Source: an uncultured Helicobacter sp.
GTDB lineage: Bacteria; Campylobacterota; Campylobacteria; Campylobacterales; Helicobacteraceae
Assembly: GCA_944326445.1 (NCBI GenBank)
Contig: CALVDZ010000007.1
Coordinates: forward strand, 1-64,000
Direction of reading: 5' to 3'
DNA: 64,000 nucleotides
The position numbers were made by a program, and so were the translations under genes. Of this stretch, positions 33,618-42,299 are shown in pieces. The notes under the pieces are model-generated. The model searched no databases. It was not told where the DNA came from and worked only from the letters and a program-made list of their open reading frames with translations. How positions within the stretch are numbered: position 1 is the stretch's first letter; each line of letters starts with the position of its first letter.

Positions 33618-35585
33618 ATGTCCTTAGCCCTTGCTCTAAAATACCGCCCCACGACTTTTGAAGACTTAATCGGGCAGCACGCCGTCTCCCAAACCCTCTC
33701 CCTCGCACTAGATTCTAAACATATCTCACACGCCTATCTTTTTAGTGGTTTGCGCGGTAGTGGCAAGACAAGCTCGGCGCGGATTTTCTCGCGCTCTCTG
33801 CAGTGTGATAATGGGCCCACTTCAAAGCCCTGTGGCGAGTGCCAAAACTGCAAAGCCGCGCTGGAGGGCAGGCATTTAGACATTATCGAGATGGACGCTG
33901 CCTCTAGCCGCAAGATTGATGATATCCGCGACTTAATCGAGCAGACAAAATACCGCCCCGCCTTTGGACGCTATAAGATTTTTATCATCGATGAGGTGCA
34001 TATGCTCACGCGCGAGGCGTTTAACGCGCTCCTAAAGACGCTTGAGGAGCCGCCAGAGTATGTGAAATTTATCCTCGCTACAACCGATCCGCTCAAGCTC
34101 CCGCCCACGATTTTGAGCCGCACGCAGCATTTTCGCTTTAAGCAAATCCCCCAACGCCTCGTAGTCGAGCACATCGCGCATATTTTGGACAAAGAGCAGG
34201 TGCGCTATGAGACAAAAGCTCTCGAGATCATCGCGCGCAGCGGCTCTGGGAGCTTGCGCGATACACTCACACTGCTCGATCAGGCGATTATTTTTTGTAA
34301 AAACAACATCGATACAAGCGGCGTAACCGATATGCTAGGCATTGTCGATCCCCAGATTTTTAGCACGCTTTTTGGCGATCTTTTAGCGCAGAATTTTGAG
34401 CACGTCAAAGAGAGTATGGGGGCGTTGCAAGAGTATGAAAGCGAGATGATTTTAGATGAGATGATGCTTTTTTTAAAAGATCGTCTTTTGGCTAACGACA
34501 AGGCATTCCCCCCGCTTATTTTGGATAGGTTTTTTAGAATCTTAGTGGATTCTAAAATCCTGCTCACACACAATACCGATGGGAGTTTCGTGCTTTTGCT
34601 CACTTTGCTAAAAATGCAAGAAGCCCTAAAGATAAAAGAAGTCGATGCGATGATTGCGGATTTGGAAGCCCAGATTTTTGCCACGCCAAAGCCACAGCAG
34701 GGCACTCCTAGCACGCACACGAGCGCGCCATCTCTGGTGCAATCTCGCGCGCCATCTCTGGTGCAAGCCACGGGCCAAGCTCCGATTCAAACCTCTCAAG
34801 CCCCTTTGCAAGCCCCCAAGATTCAAAGTCCTTTTGAGATTCTCACCCAAAAGCTCTATGATAGGAATTTTGAGCTAGGCGAGTGCTTTGCGCGGTGCGT
34901 GAGCTTTGTGAGCTTTGAGGGCGACACACTCACTTGGCATTCAAGCGCGGTGGGCGAGGATAGGGAGCGGCTAGCTAAGCATTTTGAGATTATCAAAGCC
35001 TTTGTGGCGCAAGTCTTTGGCGCGCAGACTAAAATCAGCGCCCAAAAGCTCCCGCCCACGCCACAGCCCCAATCCTCACAAATGGCGCAGGGTATGGCAG
35101 CACAGGGGCAAATGGCACAGGAACAAGCCACGCAGGGGGCGCAGATTGAAACCACGCACGATATGGCGCGAGATATGGGGGCGCGGGCGGATTCTCTAGA
35201 TTCACAAAATACACAGACAATCACAGAATCTACAGAATCTAGCGCGCTAGATTCACAAGCCACGCCACCACAGGAGGCGCAAAAACCACAAGCCCCACAG
35301 CCAACGCCACAAGAGGCGCAAGCAAAAGGGCAATCAGAAGCACAAGCCCCACAGGCGGTAGAACAAGAAGCAGAGAGTGAAACAGGGCGTGAGAGTGCCA
35401 AAGATCCTCAAGCATTGCAAGAATCTAAAGAATCCCACGAAGCCAAAGATTCTCAAGAGCCCCAAGATTCCCAAAGTCTGCCAAAAAGCCAAAAGGAGCA
35501 AGATAGGGAGTTTATGGAGCACAACAAAGAGATTGTCGCAAGCCTTGAGGCGCATTTGGGGATTAAAGATTATTTCAAATCATAG
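33618..35585 (+). CDS. dnaX: DNA polymerase III subunit gamma/tau
   Basis: Clamp-loader ATPase. The 655-residue product has Walker A GLRGSGKTS (about 44-52), a four-cysteine zinc knuckle (CDNGPTSKPCGECQNC), Walker B IIDEVHML and sensor-type blocks (LLKTLEEPPEYVKFILATT). Domain III ends near 345. A Q/A/P/E-rich low-complexity tail occupies much of residues 355-635, with a short globular part near 405-465. The tail holds several AGATTCT-derived DS and ES codon pairs. GGAG precedes the ATG. No slippery A-run for gamma frameshifting was noticed. Confidence 0.95.
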   Translation: MSLALALKYRPTTFEDLIGQHAVSQTLSLALDSKHISHAYLFSGLRGSGKTSSARIFSRSLQCDNGPTSKPCGECQNCKAALEGRHLDIIEMDAASSRKIDDIRDLIEQTKYRPAFGRYKIFIIDEVHMLTREAFNALLKTLEEPPEYVKFILATTDPLKLPPTILSRTQHFRFKQIPQRLVVEHIAHILDKEQVRYETKALEIIARSGSGSLRDTLTLLDQAIIFCKNNIDTSGVTDMLGIVDPQIFSTLFGDLLAQNFEHVKESMGALQEYESEMILDEMMLFLKDRLLANDKAFPPLILDRFFRILVDSKILLTHNTDGSFVLLLTLLKMQEALKIKEVDAMIADLEAQIFATPKPQQGTPSTHTSAPSLVQSRAPSLVQATGQAPIQTSQAPLQAPKIQSPFEILTQKLYDRNFELGECFARCVSFVSFEGDTLTWHSSAVGEDRERLAKHFEIIKAFVAQVFGAQTKISAQKLPPTPQPQSSQMAQGMAAQGQMAQEQATQGAQIETTHDMARDMGARADSLDSQNTQTITESTESSALDSQATPPQEAQKPQAPQPTPQEAQAKGQSEAQAPQAVEQEAESETGRESAKDPQALQESKESHEAKDSQEPQDSQSLPKSQKEQDREFMEHNKEIVASLEAHLGIKDYFKS

Positions 35586-35606
35586 AATCTATATAAAGGA
35601 GACAAA

Positions 35607-36023
35607 ATGACATTTACGCTAACACAAGAGCAGCTAGAGCCACTTTGTGAGTATCTGCATTCGCTCACGCAGGGGAAGGAGAGGATATTTTTTTTGCTAA
35701 ATGGCGATTTGGGGAGTGGCAAAACCACGCTTGTGAGGGAGTTTGTGCGCTATAGGGGCGGCAGAGATGAGGTGAGCTCGCCCACCTTTAGCCTCTCACA
35801 GGATTATGATGGTATTTTTCACTACGATTTTTATCAAAAAGAATACAACCACCTCCTAGAACTCGGGTTTATCGAGCTTTTTGAGCGTGAGGGCGTGCAT
35901 TTTATCGAGTGGGCAAGCGTGGGTATCAAGGAGCTTTTGAAAAAATGCCAATTTACAATAGTGCGCGTGGATATCACGCCGCTAGATTCTGCACAAAGGG
36001 AGTATAAAATCAGCGATGAATAA
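35607..36023 (+). CDS. tsaE: tRNA threonylcarbamoyladenosine biosynthesis ATPase TsaE
   Basis: P-loop ATPase that works with TsaB and TsaD to install t6A at tRNA position 37. The 138-residue product has Walker A LNGDLGSGKTTLVREF (about 33-48), a SSPTFSLSQDY switch segment and the FIEWAS block near residue 108, all diagnostic. AAAGGAG precedes the ATG. The stop overlaps lptB by 8 bases, so the genes are translationally linked. Confidence 0.94.
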   Translation: MTFTLTQEQLEPLCEYLHSLTQGKERIFFLLNGDLGSGKTTLVREFVRYRGGRDEVSSPTFSLSQDYDGIFHYDFYQKEYNHLLELGFIELFEREGVHFIEWASVGIKELLKKCQFTIVRVDITPLDSAQREYKISDE

Positions 36024-36738
36024 GCTACAAGCGCGCAACCTAAGCAAACAAATCAAAAAAACAAAAATCGTCAATGACATCTCGCTAGAAGTCAGCAGCA
36101 AGGAAGTCGTGGGATTATTAGGACCAAATGGTGCGGGCAAAACCACGACTTTTTATATGATATGCGGGCTTTTGCACCCAAGCTCTGGCGCGGTGTATCT
36201 CAATGGACACGACATCACCAAGCTCCCCCTGCACGCGCGCTCCAATATGGGCATAGGCTACCTCCCACAAGAATCGAGTATTTTTAAGGATTTGAGCGTG
36301 GAGCAAAACCTCATACTTGCCGCCGAGGCGAGTATCAAAAGTGCTAAGGAGCGCAAAATCCGCATAGAAAAAATGCTAGAGGAATTTAACATCGAGCCAA
36401 TCCGCGCTAGAAAGGGCGTGAGCCTAAGCGGCGGGGAGCGCAGACGAGTAGAAATCGCACGGGCGTTAGTCAAAAATCCCAAGTTTGTGCTGCTTGATGA
36501 GCCATTTGCGGGAGTGGATCCCAAGGCGGTGGTGGATATACAAAACATCATCTTAAAGCTTATCGAGCTTGACATCGGCGTGCTGATTACGGATCATAAT
36601 GTGCGTGAAACCCTATCTGTGTGCCACAGAAGCTATGTGATAAAAAGCGGCGCGCTGCTAGCTAGCGGCAATGCCGAAGAGATCTACCAAAACGCGCTTG
36701 TGCGCAAATACTACTTAGGAGAGCATTTCAAAGTATGA
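36016..36738 (+). CDS. lptB: LPS export ABC transporter ATP-binding protein LptB
   Basis: ATPase driving extraction of lipopolysaccharide from the inner membrane with LptFG. The 240-residue product has Walker A GPNGAGKTTTFYMI, signature LSGGERRRVEIARAL, Walker B FVLLDEPFAGVDP and the LptB-typical DHNVRETL H-loop region. Length equals the family norm. The ATG overlaps tsaE and its end overlaps rpoN by 4 bases, a conserved epsilonproteobacterial arrangement. Confidence 0.95.
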   Translation: MNKLQARNLSKQIKKTKIVNDISLEVSSKEVVGLLGPNGAGKTTTFYMICGLLHPSSGAVYLNGHDITKLPLHARSNMGIGYLPQESSIFKDLSVEQNLILAAEASIKSAKERKIRIEKMLEEFNIEPIRARKGVSLSGGERRRVEIARALVKNPKFVLLDEPFAGVDPKAVVDIQNIILKLIELDIGVLITDHNVRETLSVCHRSYVIKSGALLASGNAEEIYQNALVRKYYLGEHFKV

Positions 36739-38084
36739 GCGCAAAAGTAGGAGGGAGGCTACGCGCCAACATCGCGATTAAGCCAAAGCTTTCAGCGACG
36801 CTAAAGAATTGGCTGCCGATTTTGCAAAGTGGAGCAGATAGTATAGAAGAGGTGGTGCAGGAGTTTGCCCAAGAAAATCCCTATGTGCAGATAGAGAGCC
36901 AACGCACACAGAATCTAGCGCATAAACCCAGCACTCCTAGCCCCAAAATCCAAAAAAACTCCATAACCGACAAGATAGAATCCCTAAGCACTAGCACCCA
37001 AGATCTCTATGAGAGTTTGCTTAGCCAGCTCTCCCCGCGCCTTTTCCCTAGTCAGAGTTCCCAGCGCATCGCCCATAGCATTATAGAAAACCTCAATGAC
37101 GAGGGGTATTTGGATGGCGAAGTAGCCGAGCTTGCGGCGGAAGTGGGCGTGAGCGTGGAGGAGTTTGAGCGCGTGCGCTCAAGGTTTGTGTATCTCGAGC
37201 CCTGTGGCATAGGGGCGCGCGATATGCGAGAGTCTTTGCTTTTCCAACTCCAAGAGAGTGATTTGGATAATGCAGCCTTTGAGCTAGGGCTAGAGATTAT
37301 CCAAAACCTCCAAAACCACGCCGCGCACAAATCTAATCCGCTTTATGAAGAAGTGATGCGCACGATTAAGCGATTTAGAAACCCTCCTGCGTGCGACTTT
37401 GGCGTGAAAATCCCAGAGGTGATTCCAGATATTTTTATTTTTGAGCGGCTCAAGGAGGATTCACTCCAGCACACTTATGAGCTTGAAGTGCGCGTCAATG
37501 ATATGTATTATCCAAAAATTATCATCGAGCACCAAGAGCTAGCGAGCAAAAATGCTAAGCCCCAAAGCGAGGCACAAAAAGAAGCGCAAAAACAAGCCCA
37601 AGACTTTGTCAAACTTAAGCTTAAAGAAGCAAAGGATCTCATCGATGCGCTCGATATGCGCAAGGCTACGATTTTAAAAATCGCCATTGCACTGCGTGAG
37701 AATCAGTATGATTTTTTTATGGGTGGGGAGATACGCCCTATGAAACTAAAGGACATAGCCCAAGATCTAGGCTATGCGCCTAGCACAATCTCACGCGCTA
37801 TTGCCAACAAATACCTAGAGTGCGATAGGGGGATTTTCCCGATCAAAAGTTTCTTTACAGCTGCCATTGATGGCGAGACTTCTAACGCCTCGATTAAGGA
37901 CTTCATCCTCGAGCTTGTAAAGAGCGAAAACAAGAAAAAGCCCCTAAGCGATGTAAAGATTCTAAAAAGCGTGGAGGAGAAGTTTGGGATTAAGATGGTG
38001 CGCCGCACGATAACCAAATACCGCCAGCAGCTAAACATAGCCAGCTCAAGCGAGCGCAAGAAGCTCTATGAGATGAGTGTGTAA
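36735..38084 (+). CDS. rpoN: RNA polymerase sigma-54 factor RpoN
   Basis: Alternative sigma factor, used in Helicobacter mainly for the middle flagellar genes. The 449-residue product has a short region I (IKPKLSATLKNWLPILQ), the core-binding region III, the helix-turn-helix with MGGEIRPMKLKDIAQDLGYAPSTISRAI, and the RpoN box as RRTITKYRQQLNI near the C-terminus. Region I is less glutamine-rich than in enterobacteria. The ATG overlaps lptB. Confidence 0.95.
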   Translation: MSAKVGGRLRANIAIKPKLSATLKNWLPILQSGADSIEEVVQEFAQENPYVQIESQRTQNLAHKPSTPSPKIQKNSITDKIESLSTSTQDLYESLLSQLSPRLFPSQSSQRIAHSIIENLNDEGYLDGEVAELAAEVGVSVEEFERVRSRFVYLEPCGIGARDMRESLLFQLQESDLDNAAFELGLEIIQNLQNHAAHKSNPLYEEVMRTIKRFRNPPACDFGVKIPEVIPDIFIFERLKEDSLQHTYELEVRVNDMYYPKIIIEHQELASKNAKPQSEAQKEAQKQAQDFVKLKLKEAKDLIDALDMRKATILKIAIALRENQYDFFMGGEIRPMKLKDIAQDLGYAPSTISRAIANKYLECDRGIFPIKSFFTAAIDGETSNASIKDFILELVKSENKKKPLSDVKILKSVEEKFGIKMVRRTITKYRQQLNIASSSERKKLYEMSV

Positions 38085-38145
38085 GCCAAAACTTAGTCAA
38101 TATGCGCCATAATTGTGCGCATTAAGCCCCACCAAAGGAGTGATA

Positions 38146-39450
38146 ATGTCTCTTAAATCCCTTATCCGCAATAATCCCGTGTATCAGCACTATATCCTGC
38201 CCCTGCGCCAAAAATACAATGCTTATATAGAATCTAAACTTGATGATGAGGCGTATTTCACGCGCAGGCATAAGAAAATCTTTGGCTACACGCCGGACTT
38301 TAAAAATCCTCAAACGTTTAACGAAAAAATCGTGCATAGAATCCTCTATGATAGAAACCCCCTTTACACCGCACTTGCCGATAAGCTCAAAGCCAGAATC
38401 TATATCACGGCAAAACTTCAGAATCTAGCTCTCGGGGGGGGGGAATTTAGCTCTTTAGAAGACTCTCATTTAGATTCTGCGCCTCTAGGAGACTCCGCGT
38501 CCTCTCAAAATTCTCAAGACAAACTAGCCCAAAAATTCCAAGCCCTCGCACAAGATCCGACATTTTTAGATTCTAGTGCGTCCTCTTCGCCACTTTTTGC
38601 GCCCATTGATAGCGTGACTAAACTTCTCTTTGAGACCAATATCTGCCCCTTTTTGCCCAAGCTCTATGGGATCTATAAAAGCGTGGAGGAGATTGACTTT
38701 GACGCGCTACCACAATCCTTTGTGCTAAAGACTAATCACGATTGTGGTGGCGTAGTCATCGTGCCGGATAAGGAGGCGTTTTTGGGAGATTCTAAGAAGT
38801 TTGGCGAGGCTATGGCGAAGCTCACAAAGCACCTTAATACCAATTTTTACACGCTTTATAGAGAATACCACTACAAAGACATCGAGCCTAGAATCTTTGC
38901 CGAAGAGTTGCTAGGCGAGAGGACACAAACCCCGCAACACCTAAGCTTAGATTCTAAAAAGATTGAAAAGAGCGATTTTCATAAATCTTTATCACACAAT
39001 CTAGCCCCAAATCACTCACAAGCTTTATCACAGAATCTAAGCCCAAATCTCCCCCAAAATACCACACACAATTCCCCACCTTTCAAAGTCCCTGATGATT
39101 ACAAATTCCATTGCTTTGGGGAGGAGGTGTTTTCTGAAACCATTATCGATAGAGGTATCGACACGCGATGCACATTTTTTGACACGCAGTGGGAGCCCCT
39201 GCCTGTGAATATCACTTATGATTTTGCTAAGCGGGATATTCTCAAGCCACGATATTTGGACACGATGTATGCGATAGCGAAGCTGTTTTATCAAGATATG
39301 GGTTATCTTAGGTGCGATTTTTATGTGCTTAGGACACAGGATTTTTATATCGGCGAGCTCACACTCACGCCCGGTGGCGGCTGCCTGCCTATCAGGCCGC
39401 GTGAATACGATATGATTTTGGGGAGTTTTTGGGATACCAAAGCCCCGTAG
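38146..39450 (+). CDS. TupA-like ATP-grasp protein with poly-G tract and two insertions
   Basis: Residues about 30-85 (RRHKKIFGYTPDFKNPQTFNEKI, DRNPLYTALADK) and the later VLKTNHDCGGVVIVPDK, DYKFHCFGEEVF, GYLRCDFYV and GELTLTPGGG blocks match the ATP-grasp TupA family, found in teichuronopeptide and capsule or LPS loci. Two low-complexity insertions interrupt it: about residues 90-165 (serine/aspartate rich) and 265-315 (SDFHKSLSHNLAP, NPNLPQN type). The first contains a G10 tract. AAAGGAG precedes ATG 38146. The second insertion is repeated in two downstream fragments. The frame is intact in this sequence. Confidence 0.82.
   Translation: MSLKSLIRNNPVYQHYILPLRQKYNAYIESKLDDEAYFTRRHKKIFGYTPDFKNPQTFNEKIVHRILYDRNPLYTALADKLKARIYITAKLQNLALGGGEFSSLEDSHLDSAPLGDSASSQNSQDKLAQKFQALAQDPTFLDSSASSSPLFAPIDSVTKLLFETNICPFLPKLYGIYKSVEEIDFDALPQSFVLKTNHDCGGVVIVPDKEAFLGDSKKFGEAMAKLTKHLNTNFYTLYREYHYKDIEPRIFAEELLGERTQTPQHLSLDSKKIEKSDFHKSLSHNLAPNHSQALSQNLSPNLPQNTTHNSPPFKVPDDYKFHCFGEEVFSETIIDRGIDTRCTFFDTQWEPLPVNITYDFAKRDILKPRYLDTMYAIAKLFYQDMGYLRCDFYVLRTQDFYIGELTLTPGGGCLPIRPREYDMILGSFWDTKAP
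38434..38443 (+). repeat. G10 homopolymer tract inside the TupA-like gene
   Basis: Ten consecutive G residues encode the glycines in LALGGGEF near residue 100. At ten bases the frame continues to the full product. A change of one or two bases would truncate the protein. Poly-G tracts of this kind cause phase variation in Campylobacter and Helicobacter surface-structure genes. Confidence 0.85.
38965..39131 (+). repeat. TupA insertion module, copy 1
   Basis: About 167 bases encoding EKSDFHKSLSHNLAP, HSQALSQNLSP and FKVPDDYKFHCFGEEVF. Nearly identical sequence occurs inverted at 39999-40212 (with about 46 extra bases of NLPQ-type repeats) and at 41645-41781. Confidence 0.88.
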
Positions 39451-39684
39451 TGTGTCATACCATTGCAATACATTTAGCTAGATTCTGTATTGCCTCATTC
39501 TTAGAATCTAATCCCTCTGAAGGGACTTGCATGTGCAGGTGTGGGCGAGTGGCAAAGCCACGCGCGCGAAGTTGCTCCCCTTAGCCCTTTTAATCCCCAA
39601 ACTCCCGATGATATTTAGAGAGCGTGTGTCCCACACTGAATCTCTTTTTAGGCGAGATTCCGTGTTTGTATAGATTTTGAGAAT

Positions 39685-40344
39685 CTAGGGCTTCATCTCC
39701 CACAAATCCCCGAGTTTCCTATCCCACTCCTTTGGGCTAAATCGCTCTGTGCCCCCGCCGTGCGTGAAGGTAATCTCCCCTGCTTTTGTCGCACCATCGA
39801 TGTTATACAAATCCACTCGCACGCCGCCAAACGCACTGCCTAACGCCCTCGCCACATTTGGCATAATCTCAAAATTCTTTGGCTTTTTAGGCGTGTAGCT
39901 TGGGTTTTTGTAGAGAATCTCAAAAGGCATTTTTTGCCACTTGGCATCAAAGATTGTCCGCGTGTGGTTAGTGAATCTATCGGTATCTACTTGCACGAAC
40001 ACCTCCTCCCCAAAGCAATGGAATTTGTAATCATCAGGGACTTTGAAGGGTGGGGAATTGTGTGTGGTATTTTGGGGGAGATTGTGGGCTAGATTTTGTG
40101 GGGGAGTTTGGGGCAAATTTTGGGGGAGATTTGGGCTTAGATTCTGTGATAAAGCTTGTGAGTGATTTGGGGCTAGATTGTGTGATAAAGATTTATGAAA
40201 ATCGCTCTTTTCAAAGAGGGCATAAAAGTGGCTAAAATGGGGGATTTTGCACTGCTTTATAAGTGGGCATTTACAAATCCTGCGATGGAGACACTTCAGC
40301 GTCAAAAAAGCATTCCTCATAAAATCAGAAAGCAAAATGCCCAT
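39685..40344 (-). pseudogene. Truncated TupA-like C-terminal cassette 1
   Basis: A 219-codon open frame whose first ~45 residues (MGILLSDFMRNAF) have no TupA similarity. The rest holds the insertion module (SDFHKSLSHNLAP with extra PQNL repeats), VPDDYKFHCFGEEVF, GGVRVDLYNI, and GEITFTHGGGTERFSPKEWD, the C-terminal third of TupA. The ATP-grasp N-terminal and central domains are missing. It may be a decayed gene or a silent cassette able to recombine with the intact copy. No ribosome site precedes the frame. Confidence 0.72.
39999..40212 (-). repeat. TupA insertion module, copy 2
   Basis: Inverted, near-identical relative of 38965-39131, lengthened in the middle by short NLPQN/TPPQ-type repeats. 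It shares its outer flank, reading HFSHFYALFEKSDF, with copy 3 but not with copy 1, so copies 2 and 3 are the closer pair. Confidence 0.85.
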
Positions 40345-40351
40345 AACCTGC

Positions 40352-40357
40352 TACAAT
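40352..40357 (+). promoter_or_regulatory. Probable -10 element of the Abi-like gene
   Basis: TACAAT preceded by TGC (an extended -10), 27 bases before ATG 40384. It supports that ATG over a longer frame that would run back into the TupA cassette. Confidence 0.55.
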
Positions 40358-40383
40358 ATCCCGCAAAACACCAAGGATTCACA

Positions 40384-41103
40384 ATGCTAGATTCTAAACC
40401 CGCAAACAACGCACTAGATTGCTCTGAAAGCATAAAGAATCTCTTTTCGACACAGCGACTACAAAGCTATACAAACACGCATCAGCATTTCAAAAACCTC
40501 GTCCTAATAGGTAAGATAGCCACTAAACTTAGTGCCTTAGAGATTTGTATCCGTAACACAATCAACACTCTGCTTATCGAGAGGCTTGGCGTGCGTTGGC
40601 TGGAGGAGGAGAGTGAGGCAGAGCACAGAGGCAGGGGGCTAGATAATCACCAACTACTCTCGCGACAGAATCTGGGCTTTTGGCACAAAATGGCGACAAA
40701 GCACAAGCTCTATAAAGACATTTTTGCGGTGCTTGAGCCCTTTGAGCCTACGCGATATAGCTTGCTTAATAGAGATAGATTCTATCACAATGGCAAAAAG
40801 CGATTTTTGCGCGATACACACAAATCAGAGATGATACTAAGCTGCATTCATACGATTAGAAATCGTTGTTTTCATTGTGAAAATCTCTTAAAAACACGCG
40901 AGATTTTCACGCGTGATAACAATGGACACAAGCTCCCTATAAGTGCGCCCAGAATCACGACTATCATCAAAATAAACGATAGGGATTTTTATTTTGGTGT
41001 GATGCCTGATAAAATCGAGGTGTTTTTGGATGATTGCTTGGATTTGTTTGATAGAGATATTAGGAGATACATAGCGGTGGCACAAGGAGCCACCAACGAA
41101 TGA
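40384..41103 (+). CDS. Abi-like (Abi_2-type) protein with HEPN-like motif
   Basis: A 239-residue cytoplasmic protein. The IATKLSALEICIRNTINTLL helix region, FWHKM and a C-terminal IRNRCFHCENLL resemble the Abi family of phage-exclusion proteins. RNRCFH fits the R-x4-H catalytic motif of HEPN ribonucleases, so RNA cleavage during infection or stress is a reasonable but untested inference. AAGGA six bases upstream and a -10 support ATG 40384. No obvious antitoxin gene adjoins it. It sits between two inverted TupA fragments in an accessory patch. Confidence 0.72.
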   Translation: MLDSKPANNALDCSESIKNLFSTQRLQSYTNTHQHFKNLVLIGKIATKLSALEICIRNTINTLLIERLGVRWLEEESEAEHRGRGLDNHQLLSRQNLGFWHKMATKHKLYKDIFAVLEPFEPTRYSLLNRDRFYHNGKKRFLRDTHKSEMILSCIHTIRNRCFHCENLLKTREIFTRDNNGHKLPISAPRITTIIKINDRDFYFGVMPDKIEVFLDDCLDLFDRDIRRYIAVAQGATNE

Positions 41104-41184
41104 GCGGATATTATAACATAAAATGTGTAAAACGGAGTGGTTTTAGCGACAGAGTGGAAAAGTTAGTGAGAAAAAGAGATTAGG

Positions 41185-41264
41185 GTATTTGGCGTGATTT
41201 TGTCAGTATTGTGTGCGTTGCGTCCTTGGCTCCAAAAACTGCGCTAAGAGAGCTAAGGAAGTGA
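41185..41264 (+). pseudogene. Decayed copy of the 30-residue micro-ORF
   Basis: Aligns with the micro-ORF at 42180-42272 over TATTTGGYGTGATTTT, GCGTCCTTGGCT and GCGCTAAGAGAGCTAAGGAAG, ending at TGA. It has lost the ATG and ribosome site and has one T fewer in the ATTTT run, which shifts the frame. Confidence 0.75.
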
Positions 41265-41295
41265 GATTATTAGGAAATGGCTGCGCTATGGCTTA

Positions 41296-41817
41296 CTAAA
41301 GCCTCCATAAATCCCCATAGATTCTGTCGTATCGCGCTGGATAGAATCTACTCGTGCCCCCTGCTGGCGTGAATGTCAGCTCTCCCACATAGATTCTGTT
41401 ATTTGTGCTATAGACATCTACGCGCACATAATTTAATGGCTTAGCAAGTGTCTTAGCAACTTCCAAAAGTGCTGCGAGATTGTGTGGTTTTTCTACATTT
41501 TTTGTAAGGGGCAGGTTTGCAGCGCTGAATTGAAATGGTAGTTTAGAAAAATTTTCATCAAACATGGCGCGAGTGTGATTTGCGCAAAATCGATGAGAAT
41601 CCACTTCGATAAAAAGCATTTGTTCATGACATTGATTGATTTTGTAATCATCAGGGACTTTGAAAGGTGGGGAATTGTGTGTGGTATTTTGGGGGAGATT
41701 TGGGCTTAGATTCTGTGATAAAGCTTGTGAGTGATTTGGGGCTAGATTGTGTGATAAAGATTTATGAAAATCGCTCTTTTCAAAGAGGGCATAAAAGTGG
41801 CTAAAATGGGGGATTTA
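41296..41817 (-). pseudogene. Truncated TupA-like C-terminal cassette 2
   Basis: The minus-strand frame is open from about 41817 and reads HFYALFEKSDFHKSLSHN, VPDDYKINQCHEQMLFIEVD, YVRVDVYSTNN and GELTFTPAGGTSRFYPARYD to the stop. Only the C-terminal part of TupA is present. The first usable ATG is at 41619, giving 107 residues and no ribosome site. The KINQCHE segment replaces KFHCFGEEVF, so this cassette carries a different version of the block. Confidence 0.72.
41645..41781 (-). repeat. TupA insertion module, copy 3
   Basis: Inverted and nearly identical to 38965-39101, shorter than copy 2. Flanking identity with copy 2 continues to about 41811 (CATAAAAGTGGCTAAAATGG) and then stops abruptly. 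Confidence 0.85.
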
Positions 41818-41935
41818 TCTCTTTTAAGAAAAGCAATACATAAATAAAAATTTTGCGCGCGTATAAATCAAAAAATAAAGCCTAGAGCAACACAAAACTA
41901 GTAAGAAAATCCACAACTTATGCTATGATTGTGCT

Positions 41936-42166
41936 ATGGTAAAGATAGATGAACTCAAGGAACGGCTCACAATGTTGCGCTTTTGGCTTGGAATCTTGGT
42001 AGCGACATTCCTTGCCATAGCTGGATGGAGCATTACAAATTACCAAAAAGTGGAGGCTTGGCTTACCATCGGTGCCTTGGTGCTCCTGTGTTTTTGTGTC
42101 GTCATTGCATTTTTTATCAACAAGGCAATAGACAAAAAATGTAAAGAGATAGGAAAAATAGAATAA
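41936..42166 (+). CDS. Small two-helix membrane protein of unknown function
   Basis: A 76-residue protein, not recognised. A charged N-terminus (MVKIDELKERL) is followed by two hydrophobic helices (about 14-32 and 43-63) and a lysine-rich end. No ribosome site is evident before the ATG; a TATGAT-like -10 lies close, suggesting a short leader. A 30-residue micro-ORF begins 13 bases after the stop. The pair could be a small membrane-toxin or stress module, but nothing proves it. Confidence 0.6.
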   Translation: MVKIDELKERLTMLRFWLGILVATFLAIAGWSITNYQKVEAWLTIGALVLLCFCVVIAFFINKAIDKKCKEIGKIE

Positions 42167-42179
42167 CAAAGGAGGTTTT

Positions 42180-42272
42180 ATGGAATATATCGTATTTGGT
42201 GTGATTTTTGTCGGTATTGCGTGCATAGCGTCCTTGGCTCTGAAAGCTGCGCTAAGAGAGCTAAAGAAGTAA
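42180..42272 (+). CDS. 30-residue hydrophobic micro-ORF
   Basis: ATG 42180 is preceded by AAAGGAGG at ideal spacing and encodes a single hydrophobic helix, MEYIVFGVIFVGIACIASLA, with a basic tail LRELKK. The strong ribosome site and the decayed second copy at 41185 argue that it is or was a gene. Its size and charge pattern resemble small membrane peptides such as type I toxins; no antisense RNA could be identified. Confidence 0.6.
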   Translation: MEYIVFGVIFVGIACIASLALKAALRELKK

Positions 42273-42299
42273 GATTATTGATAAGTAGCGCTAAGGCCT

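Noticed and set aside
40195..40383. N-terminal extension of the Abi-like gene
   Set aside because: It would be encoded by the antisense of a TupA cassette and would span the probable promoter; ATG 40384 has a ribosome site.
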